Below, piece by piece: positions 1-4,700 of a stretch of 6,469 nt of DNA (the stretch's first letter is position 1; every line of letters starts with the position of its first letter). Position numbers and translations under genes: made by a program. Origin of the DNA: Syntrophomonas sp. UBA4911. GTDB lineage: Bacteria > Bacillota > Syntrophomonadia > Syntrophomonadales > Syntrophomonadaceae. Below the pieces are notes generated by a model, which searched no databases, had not been told where the DNA came from, and was given only the letters and a program-made list of their open reading frames with translations. The stretch lies in NCBI GenBank assembly GCA_002398105.1, contig DHCD01000110.1:87137-93605 (forward strand), read 5' to 3'.

Positions 1-106
1 CGTCTGACGGCTCCTGCATATTTAGGCATCCAAACAGAGTAGTTATACTTTCAATCTGTGGTTATTTTATAATTAAACTTAAGGCATTACTGCCGGTACT
101 CATTTA

Positions 107-135
107 TTTACTTTTGGCATAAAATAATATAATAT
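107..135 (+). promoter_or_regulatory. Probable sigma-A promoter for the TetR regulator gene
   Basis: TTTACT (107-112, 4 of 6 matches to TTGACA) is followed after 17 bases by TAATAT (130-135). An overlapping perfect TATAAT lies at 128-133, with a 15-base spacer from the same -35. Either would start transcription near 140, immediately at the operator-like sequence 143-158, so a bound repressor would block initiation. The surrounding DNA is very AT-rich, which makes chance matches likely. Confidence 0.4.
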
Positions 136-142
136 CAGAAAT

Positions 143-158
143 GAACGAACGTACACTC
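143..158. promoter_or_regulatory. Imperfect operator, upstream copy (probable TetR autoregulation site)
   Basis: GAACGAACGTACACTC matches the perfect palindrome GAACGTACGTACGTTC at 819-834 in 13 of 16 positions; both copies are preceded by AT. It sits at the predicted transcription start and 12 bases before ATG 171. TetR-family repressors usually bind 15-20 bp palindromes next to their own gene and their target operon. Two copies flanking the regulator gene fit that pattern. Binding itself is inferred. Confidence 0.6.
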
Positions 159-170
159 GGGGGAAGCGAG

Positions 171-219
171 ATGCCAATATCGAAGAGAAAAGCAAAATAA
201 AGAAAGACGGCAGAGATTA
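171..219 (+). other. Displaced 5' end of the TetR gene (apparent one-base frameshift)
   Basis: ATG 171 follows a purine-rich SD (GGGGGAAG, 159-166) and reads MPISKRKAK before TAA at 198-200. The downstream frame, read backwards from 220, gives KQNKERRQRLLQCSIELF, a normal TetR helix 1. Dropping one A from the run at 188-191 joins the two as MPISKRKQNKERRQRL, a typical basic N-terminus, and gives a protein of about 200 residues. The frame used by 220-774 has no ATG or GTG upstream before its stop at 142-144. Possible explanations are a real frameshift mutation, phase-variable slippage, or a sequencing/assembly error. A +1 recoding event is less likely, because no classic slippery heptamer is visible. 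Confidence 0.7.
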
Positions 220-774
220 TTGCAATGTTCTATTGAACTTTTTATTGAAAAGGGTTATTTCAATACCTCAATTCGCGATATTATCCTTCGGTCAGGAGTT
301 GGGACCGGTACTTTTTATAATTACTTCATTGACAAGGAAGACATACTTAAGGCACTGCTGGAAGATTTTGCCGAGCAAATTATCTCAAGTATAAGCCGGT
401 ATTATACCTTGGAAAAGGATCTGTACAGGCGATTTGTGCAGACCAAGCAATTGACGATGGAGGTTTTTGCTCAAAATGAAGCTTTATCGGAGATATACAG
501 TCGGGTTGCCGGCGCCAGTGCTCCTATTGATCAATGCTTACAACAATTTGAGGATAGACTGCTTCAATTTTACTCCAGGAATATTGAATACGGCATTAAA
601 AAGGGTGTATTTAGAAATGTCCCGATCCCTCCTGTCGCCCACTCCATTCTAGCCATGGAAAAATTTTTATTATACAAATGGATTGTTCTCAAGGCCATAA
701 CCAAAGAGGAAATGATAGAAATGGTGGTGTCTTTCCATGAGACCTTGGCTGCTGGTTTATTAACGAACCGGTAG
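220..774 (+). CDS. TetR/AcrR-family transcriptional regulator, N-terminus displaced by frameshift
   Basis: This is a one-component repressor with an N-terminal helix-turn-helix and a C-terminal ligand pocket. In the TTG-initiated 184-residue form, residues 4-13 (SIELFIEKGY) are the end of helix 1. Residues 16-36 (TSIRDIILRSGVGTGTFYNYF) hold the HTH, with the recognition helix around GTGTFYNYF, followed by the usual DKEDIL. The remainder is helical and variable, so the ligand cannot be read. TTG 220 has no convincing SD and cuts off the first turns of helix 1, so it is probably not the ancestral start; ATG 171 with one base removed would restore 16 residues. Operator-like palindromes lie on both sides (143-158 and 819-834). 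The neighbouring thioesterase and flavoprotein genes are the likely targets, and an acyl-CoA or a related compound is a plausible but unproven inducer. If the frameshift is real, the repressor may be weakened or lost. Confidence 0.88.
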   Translation: MQCSIELFIEKGYFNTSIRDIILRSGVGTGTFYNYFIDKEDILKALLEDFAEQIISSISRYYTLEKDLYRRFVQTKQLTMEVFAQNEALSEIYSRVAGASAPIDQCLQQFEDRLLQFYSRNIEYGIKKGVFRNVPIPPVAHSILAMEKFLLYKWIVLKAITKEEMIEMVVSFHETLAAGLLTNR

Positions 775-787
775 ACCATGTTCATTA

Positions 788-818
788 TTGACTGGGAAAT
801 AATTGTCTGTTTTTATAT
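788..818 (+). promoter_or_regulatory. Probable promoter of the thioesterase-flavoprotein operon
   Basis: TTGACT (788-793) matches the sigma-A -35 box in 5 of 6 positions. A 17-base spacer leads to TTTTAT (811-816, 4 of 6 to TATAAT); TATATG (814-819) is an alternative with longer spacing. The perfect palindrome 819-834 starts directly after the -10 region, a classic place for repressor binding to block RNA polymerase. The predicted start is near 823-828, leaving a leader of about 55 bases. Confidence 0.45.
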
Positions 819-834
819 GAACGTACGTACGTTC
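819..834. promoter_or_regulatory. Perfect 16-bp palindromic operator (probable TetR binding site)
   Basis: GAACGTACGTACGTTC equals its own reverse complement over all 16 bases. It lies 47 bases upstream of the thioesterase ATG, between a probable -10 box and the start codon. A 13/16 copy lies at 143-158 in front of the regulator gene. The half-site is GAACGTAC, and that 8-mer also occurs exactly at 147-154. Binding by the adjacent TetR protein is inferred from position and symmetry. Confidence 0.75.
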
Positions 835-880
835 TGATTATTGATTTTTTATTGAATTCAATCTATGAGGGGGAATTGTT

Positions 881-1381
881 ATGCGCAAGCCCAATCCCGA
901 GCATATGAAATCCGTTATTGACCTTATAAACCGAGGGCCTTACTTTCAACTGCTTTCCATGAAGGTCTGTGATTTGGGATTAGGCTATTCCAAGGTTGTG
1001 GTAGACTTGGAGAGAAAACATCTTAACCCATTCGGAGGCATTCATGGCGGTGTTTATTCCTCGCTGATCGACACCGCCGCTTACTGGGCGGTTTATTGTG
1101 ATGTTCAAGAAGATGCCGGACTTATATCTCTTGATATCAAAGTGGATAATTTAGCTCCGATCAAAGAAGGACGTCTTGTGGTGGAAGGAAAACGAATAAA
1201 GGCGGGAAGAAGTATCTGTATAGCTGAGGCGGCAATTATGGACAATCAAGGCAGATATCTGGCTCATGGCACATCCAAGCAGATGGTCACTCCAGGTCTG
1301 CAGACCATTGCCCAGGCAGTAGCGGCGATGGGATATAGAGCCCTGCCGCCGAAGTTTATCAGCGAAGGTGTCTTGGAATAG
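881..1381 (+). CDS. PaaI-like hotdog-fold thioesterase
   Basis: The predicted activity is hydrolysis of an acyl-CoA thioester to free acid and CoA in the cytoplasm. The 166-residue protein carries the hotdog signature NPFGGIHGGVYSSLIDTAAY (residues 49-68): HGG at 55-57 and D64 on the long central helix are the expected PaaI-type active-site elements. The beta strands after it (SLDIKVDNLAPIKEGRLVVEG, then AEAAIMDNQGRYLAHGTSKQM) follow the family pattern. About 25 residues past the last strand are an extension of unknown role. The start at ATG 881 is set by AGGGGG (868-873) with 7 bases of spacing. It is the first gene of a probable two-gene operon with the flavoprotein 39 bases downstream, and it sits behind a perfect palindromic operator. 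PaaI enzymes often act on aryl- or hydroxyaryl-CoAs in aromatic degradation, but the substrate cannot be inferred here. Confidence 0.88.
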   Translation: MRKPNPEHMKSVIDLINRGPYFQLLSMKVCDLGLGYSKVVVDLERKHLNPFGGIHGGVYSSLIDTAAYWAVYCDVQEDAGLISLDIKVDNLAPIKEGRLVVEGKRIKAGRSICIAEAAIMDNQGRYLAHGTSKQMVTPGLQTIAQAVAAMGYRALPPKFISEGVLE

Positions 1382-1388
1382 GCACATT

Positions 1389-1404
1389 GATTACAAGATT
1401 ACAA
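1389..1404 (+). repeat. Tandem 8-base repeat GATTACAA x2
   Basis: Two exact adjacent copies of GATTACAA lie between the thioesterase stop and the SD of the flavoprotein gene. They are probably a small duplication without function, although copy changes here would alter the 39-base intercistronic distance. Confidence 0.8.
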
Positions 1405-1420
1405 ATGGGGGTATCCGGTC

Positions 1421-2251
1421 ATGAAAAAGGTTCTGGGATTAGTAGTATCCCATAGAAAACTGGGTAACAGCGAGCTTTTAGTTAAAGAGATAATAAGAAA
1501 TATCCCGGAGGAATGCAAGCGGGAACTGATACGACTGACCGATCTCAGGCTTGAGCCGTGCAAGGCTTGTTATAGGTGCCTGCAGCCTGAGAACCCTTGT
1601 CCGGTCAAAGATGACTTTAATTTCGTAATTGAAAAAATTAAGAAGGCGGATGCGCTTATTATCGGAGTCCCGGTATATTTTCTGGGACCGCACGGCTATT
1701 ATAAAATGCTGACTGATCGCCTGATAGGGGCCCAGAATGACGCGCAAGGTACGCAGGGAAAACCATGTGTTATCGTAATGCCTTATGGAACCAAGGGATG
1801 GGAGGGTTACAGCAAAGCTGCCGCCATTATCATGTCGAAGCTGCTGAGAATGAAAATGGTTGACTGCTGGCAGGTGCACGCTACGCTGCCGGGAGAATCC
1901 CTGCTGAATCCTGAAAATATCAGCTATGCCCAGGCCCTGGGACGGGGAATATTCACCGGGCATGAGTATCATCCGGGAAGCAGGGATTGTTCGGTCTGCG
2001 GCTCCGATCTTTTCCGACTGCTTCCTGACAACCGGGTAGAATGCCCGATATGTGGAGCACAGGGCATTTTAAAAAATAATGGCGTTCCGGATTTCACTGA
2101 TTCGGACTACTGCCGTTTTTCAGACCAAGAGATGGATGAACACTTTAAGGGCTGGCTGCTGGAAATGAAAAAGCGTTTTTTCACAGAAAAGGGTTACTTA
2201 AAAGAGCTGCAAAAAGACTACCGGGATCAAAGCTGGTGGATAAGACCGTGA
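1421..2251 (+). CDS. Iron-sulfur flavoprotein (flavodoxin-like, FMN reductase family) with C-terminal zinc-ribbon-like segment
   Basis: This is a probable cytoplasmic electron-transfer flavoprotein or NAD(P)H/ferredoxin-linked reductase. Residues 4-180 form a flavodoxin-like fold: a beta strand, then the FMN phosphate loop region SHRKLGNSELL (10-20), and PVYFLGPHGYYKMLTDR (84-100), the counterpart of the family's PVYFGSxxxxxKxxxDR. Between them, C47-x2-C50-x2-C53-x6-C60 is the compact cysteine motif of iron-sulfur flavoproteins, which binds [4Fe-4S]. After residue 180 the protein adds C190-x2-C193 and C208-x2-C211 (CSVCG and CPICG), a zinc-ribbon or rubredoxin-like knuckle pair, and then a charged helical tail ending SWWIRP. 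The length of 276 exceeds the roughly 190 residues of a simple member. ATG 1421 follows GGGGG (1407-1411) with 9 bases of spacing. It is the second gene of the thioesterase operon and presumably shares its TetR control. The redox partner and the role next to a thioesterase are unknown. Confidence 0.85.
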   Translation: MKKVLGLVVSHRKLGNSELLVKEIIRNIPEECKRELIRLTDLRLEPCKACYRCLQPENPCPVKDDFNFVIEKIKKADALIIGVPVYFLGPHGYYKMLTDRLIGAQNDAQGTQGKPCVIVMPYGTKGWEGYSKAAAIIMSKLLRMKMVDCWQVHATLPGESLLNPENISYAQALGRGIFTGHEYHPGSRDCSVCGSDLFRLLPDNRVECPICGAQGILKNNGVPDFTDSDYCRFSDQEMDEHFKGWLLEMKKRFFTEKGYLKELQKDYRDQSWWIRP

Positions 2252-2499
2252 GGATTATCAAATCAGACCGCGTCAAACAGCCGGGAAGGCGTAAAAGAAA
2301 AATGAGCGGTGCACGGTGACTGCTCCGCTCATTTTAGTAGTTAAAAACGTACCATTTGAAATGCCATAATAAATTGTCATATTACTGGAGAAGCAACCCT
2401 GGTACGGTACTGTTTCTACAGCTTTTAAAATCCATAACAAGTGTTTTCCAGGCTTATGGGGCAGGTTATCTCGTTACAGATCCCCAAGAAGGTAGGTTA
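2252..2499. other. Convergent intergenic region, non-coding
   Basis: No gene is apparent in these 248 bases between two converging genes. It contains the hairpin terminator at 2299-2335. Weak repeats are also present: CGTACCA (2348-2354) against TGGTACG (2400-2406), and AGGTTATC at 2463-2470 and 2494-2501, the second overlapping the synthetase stop codon. None of these forms a compact hairpin followed by a T run, so I assign them no function. Confidence 0.6.
2299..2335. terminator. Bidirectional rho-independent terminator between convergent genes
   Basis: The arms AAAATGAGCGG (2299-2309) and CCGCTCATTTT (2325-2335) are perfectly complementary over 11 bp, around a 15-base loop that can add a 3-bp GCA/TGC inner stem. 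Read on the plus strand, it ends the flavoprotein operon with only four T's (ATTTTAG). Read on the minus strand, the arm runs into TTTTTCTTTT, so it should be the stronger terminator for transcripts from the acyl-CoA synthetase gene. That would give the synthetase mRNA a 3' tail of about 200 bases. Confidence 0.85.
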
Positions 2500-4221
2500 T
2501 CAAGCAAGGTGCATCTTTTTTAAAGCTTTGCGATCAGGCTTATTATTTTTAGTCTTCGGGATTATATTAATAAACTCAATTATCCTCGGTATTTTATAAC
2601 GGGTTAATCTTTTATTACAGTAATCCATAAGTTCTTCCTTGGTTACGTCGCGATGATTTTGATCTAAGACTACATAGGTTTTCGGCACTTCTCCTCTTAT
2701 GGCGTCAGGCACACCAACCGTACATGAATCAGCAACCCCCGGATGAGTCATCATGATATCATCTATCTCCCGGGGAAACACATTAAAACCGCTTACAATT
2801 ATCAAATCTTTTTTCCGATCAAGAATTATCAGATAACCTTCTTCATCAATCATACCGATATCTCCGGTATACAACCACCTATTGCGAATGGCGAGAGCTG
2901 TTTCTTCAGGTTTTTGCCAGTATTCTTTAATAACACATACGCCGCGGGCAATAATCTCACCGGCTGTTCCATTAGGCACTATTTTATTTCCGTCTTCTTG
3001 ATCTACTATCAAATACTCAATATTGGGATAGGGAATTCCTACTGTTCCCGGTTTACGATGGGCAAAGGAATTATGGGTTATTGTATTGATGGTCTCAGTC
3101 ATTCCATAGCCTTCGTTTACCATTATACCGGTCAATTCTTCTACTTGATTTAAAACTGATAAAGGTAATGAAACACCTCCGGAATTAATGCTTCTCAGGG
3201 AAGACAGATCGTACTTTTGCAGTTCCGGCTCACTTATCAGAAGCTTCAACCAAATAGGCACTGCAGGCCATACATTTGCTTTATATTTTTCAATTTTCTC
3301 GAGAACTTCTTTCAGGGAAGGTTTTACAGAATCGGTGAGTATCATATTTCCGCCAAAGGCTAAATTAAGAATGATCCCCATGGAAAAACCATAGGCATGT
3401 GAAAAAGGCAAACCGACAATTATCGAAAACTTATCAGTGTCTTCAGGGGGAAAAACCGGTTTATAAAATTCTCTCGCGGCCATGGCTCTGGCAAAATAAG
3501 CCCTATTAGTTCCACAACATTCTTTTATTATTCCAGTAGTTCCTCCGGTGCATTGCAATACTGCAATATCATCAGGCGAGATATTTTCTTGCGGCTCCTC
3601 TTCTCCGTAAACTGATATTGTTTTCAGGGTTTCAACTTTTTGAGGGATGTCATGAACCAATGTTGCGTCTACTTCGCTAAGTATTAAATACTTAGGGCCG
3701 TTTTTAATATTCTGCAAAGCATCGCATACAGCCCTATAGCTAATCTCGTCAGCAATAACGACTTTCGCTTGGCAATCACGCATAAGATATTCCATATCAT
3801 AGGCAACATCCAATGGATTACTATTAACCAATATAAGACCTAGCTTGAAGCACGCTTGTGCAATGCAGACAAAGTCTGGGGAATTTGACATATAAGTGTT
3901 TACCCGATCGCCCTTTTTACATTCAATCTTTCTCAATCCATTAGCAATTTTTCTGGCCCATAGATTACATTCCCCATAAGTATAGGCATGATTTCTATAG
4001 TAAATATATGTTTTGTCAGGATGTTTTTCTGCTATTGTATTAAAAGCTTCTTTAAGAGTGGTATTGGGAATAGGAAAAGAATAATTAACCTCAGGGTCCT
4101 GGATTTTTTCCCATTTAGGTCTGTGTTCAGCCAAAGCTGCTGCAAACAATTCTTCGGAGTATTCTGTCATAATATCAGTATAATCTCCTTCCTTTTGTAC
4201 TGCTCGTACATCATATATCAT
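2500..4221 (-). CDS. AMP-forming acyl-CoA synthetase (long-chain fatty-acid-CoA ligase-like)
   Basis: The predicted reaction is carboxylic acid + ATP + CoA to acyl-CoA + AMP + PPi. The 573 residues span the whole ANL-family adenylating fold. The P-loop CTGGTTGIIKE is at 224-234, NEGYGMTET (A5 motif) at 369-377, YTGD (A7) at 451-454, and DRKKDLIIVSGFNVFPREID (A8 hinge) at 468-487. The C-terminal PKTKNNKPDRKAL (555-567) contains the probable catalytic lysine K561. The P-loop departs from the usual TSGTTGxPKG: Pro is Ile and the last Gly is Glu. In the C-terminal motif GK is NK. All main catalytic landmarks remain, so activity is likely; the acid substrate cannot be read. ATG 4221 has no SD. ATG 4170 (residue 18) has a strong SD, AAGGAGA-type, at 4184-4194 but with 14 bases of spacing, and the protein from there (MTEYSEELF...) still includes the whole fold. 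A sigma-54 promoter lies upstream, and the gene is divergent from a sigma-54 activator gene. Confidence 0.9.
   Translation of the reverse strand: MIYDVRAVQKEGDYTDIMTEYSEELFAAALAEHRPKWEKIQDPEVNYSFPIPNTTLKEAFNTIAEKHPDKTYIYYRNHAYTYGECNLWARKIANGLRKIECKKGDRVNTYMSNSPDFVCIAQACFKLGLILVNSNPLDVAYDMEYLMRDCQAKVVIADEISYRAVCDALQNIKNGPKYLILSEVDATLVHDIPQKVETLKTISVYGEEEPQENISPDDIAVLQCTGGTTGIIKECCGTNRAYFARAMAAREFYKPVFPPEDTDKFSIIVGLPFSHAYGFSMGIILNLAFGGNMILTDSVKPSLKEVLEKIEKYKANVWPAVPIWLKLLISEPELQKYDLSSLRSINSGGVSLPLSVLNQVEELTGIMVNEGYGMTETINTITHNSFAHRKPGTVGIPYPNIEYLIVDQEDGNKIVPNGTAGEIIARGVCVIKEYWQKPEETALAIRNRWLYTGDIGMIDEEGYLIILDRKKDLIIVSGFNVFPREIDDIMMTHPGVADSCTVGVPDAIRGEVPKTYVVLDQNHRDVTKEELMDYCNKRLTRYKIPRIIEFINIIPKTKNNKPDRKALKKMHLA
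4184..4194 (-). promoter_or_regulatory. Strong Shine-Dalgarno inside the longest synthetase frame
   Basis: The minus strand reads AAGGAAGGAGA, an excellent SD. Its GGAG ends 14 bases before the in-frame ATG at 4170, longer than the usual 5-9 bases. The longer start at 4221 has only AT-rich sequence before it. I favour initiation at 4170, giving 556 residues, with moderate confidence. Confidence 0.5.
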
Positions 4222-4363
4222 TGTTGAATTAACGCAGTTGTATACTTGTACTATAATTCACATAATTGAGGAAAGCTTTTCTCATAGTACCTAAATATTC
4301 ATAATGCGGAAATTGTTTAACATCAGCATCCCTTACGATAAACAACCCCCTTTGCTTAAAAGT

Positions 4364-4377
4364 TATGTTGCAACATA
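4364..4377. promoter_or_regulatory. 14-bp perfect palindrome in synthetase leader
   Basis: TATGTTGCAACATA is fully self-complementary. It lies just downstream of the predicted sigma-54 transcription start (about 4381), so it would be in the first 20 bases of the synthetase leader. It could be an operator for a repressor or a second activator site. The protein that binds is unknown. Confidence 0.4.
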
Positions 4378-4392
4378 TATAATTGGATAGTC

Positions 4393-4407
4393 GCAAAAGC
4401 CGTGCCA
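4393..4407 (-). promoter_or_regulatory. Sigma-54 (-24/-12) promoter for the acyl-CoA synthetase gene
   Basis: The minus strand reads TGGCACG-GCTT-TTGC, matching the sigma-54 consensus TGGCACG-N4-TTGC at every defined position; only the following base is G instead of A/T. GG (4405-4406) and GC (4393-4394) have the required spacing. Initiation would be near 4381, reading into the synthetase gene. The adjacent divergent gene encodes a sigma-54 activator, which strongly supports the call. Confidence 0.85.
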
Positions 4408-4457
4408 TTATGATACTTAAGAGGCAATTTCAAAGTTAGAGCTAGATATTAAGGCAC

Positions 4458-4483
4458 AATTATGAGTTTACTGCTTCATAATT
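4458..4483. promoter_or_regulatory. Inverted repeat, candidate activator (enhancer) site
   Basis: AATTATGA (4458-4465) and TCATAATT (4476-4483) are exact reverse complements separated by 10 bases. The site lies about 77-102 bases upstream of the predicted sigma-54 start at 4381, within the usual distance of upstream activating sequences. The neighbouring gene encodes the expected binder. AT-rich DNA produces chance repeats, so this is a candidate only. Confidence 0.45.
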
Positions 4484-4604
4484 AGTCATCTTCATGTCAA
4501 TCTAAGTGTTTCATAAACGAAAAGACAGGGTTTTTTATGTAGCATATTTGGCAAGCATACAGTTTCTGAGAATATTGATTAGAGGCAACTAAGGTAATTT
4601 CAGT

Positions 4605-4633
4605 GTGACAAGACGATATTTGAGTTTTGTGAT
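4605..4633 (+). promoter_or_regulatory. Possible sigma-A promoter for the sigma-54 activator gene
   Basis: GTGACA (4605-4610, 5 of 6 to TTGACA) and TGTGAT (4628-4633, 4 of 6 to TATAAT) are separated by 17 bases. They would start transcription near 4640, leaving a leader of about 60 bases before ATG 4701. No -24/-12 element faces this gene, so the activator is probably not made from its own sigma-54 promoter. Confidence 0.3.
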
Positions 4634-4700
4634 ATATTTAAAGAAATATACTCGAAAATGGTTGATATTTTGCAGGAGATTCATGAGGAGGCGTGTTCTC

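Larger units (their letters stand above)
4222..4700. other. Divergent regulatory region between synthetase and sigma-54 activator genes
   Basis: No gene is seen in these 479 AT-rich bases. They hold a -24/-12 promoter facing the synthetase (4393-4407), a 26-bp inverted repeat (4458-4483), a 14-bp perfect palindrome (4364-4377), a weaker symmetric sequence GAGGAAAGCTTTTCTC (4268-4283, 14 of 16 symmetric), and a possible sigma-A promoter (4605-4633) with SD for the activator. The TTCAT pentamer recurs at 4475, 4491 and 4510. The synthetase leader from the predicted start to ATG 4170 is about 210 bases; I see no recognisable riboswitch in it. Confidence 0.7.

Noticed and set aside
1..29. Minus-strand ATG at 29 reading MPKYAGAVR off the window edge, possibly a divergent gene start.
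   Set aside because: No SD precedes it and there are too few codons to judge.
1..42. Plus-strand frame open from the window edge ending RLTAPAYLGIQTE then TAG, possibly the tail of an upstream gene.
   Set aside because: Only 13 codons are visible, no motif is recognisable, and another plus frame is open even longer here; chance cannot be excluded.
1478..1972. Long open frame (164 codons) on the minus strand inside the flavoprotein gene.
   Set aside because: It is fully antisense to a gene with clear motifs, its translation shows no domain pattern, and it has no supporting SD; it is a shadow frame.
2348..2406. Inverted repeat CGTACCA/TGGTACG, resembling part of the TetR operator core.
   Set aside because: The 45-base loop is too long for a terminator, and it lacks the GAACG/CGTTC ends of the operator sites; it is not near a promoter.
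2743..3153. Plus-strand open frame (136 codons) inside the acyl-CoA synthetase gene.
   Set aside because: It is antisense to a well-supported enzyme gene, with no domain pattern; a shadow of the coding strand.
4222..4392. Long synthetase leader considered for a riboswitch or T-box.
   Set aside because: No conserved riboswitch or T-box sequence elements are recognisable and no stem followed by a T run precedes the gene.
4528..4536. Run of six T's after AGACAGGG, considered as a terminator.
   Set aside because: No GC-rich stem precedes the T run on either strand.
4548..4563. TTGGCAAGCATACAG on the plus strand, a possible sigma-54 promoter for the activator.
   Set aside because: The -12 element reads CAGT instead of TTGC; only the -24 half is present.
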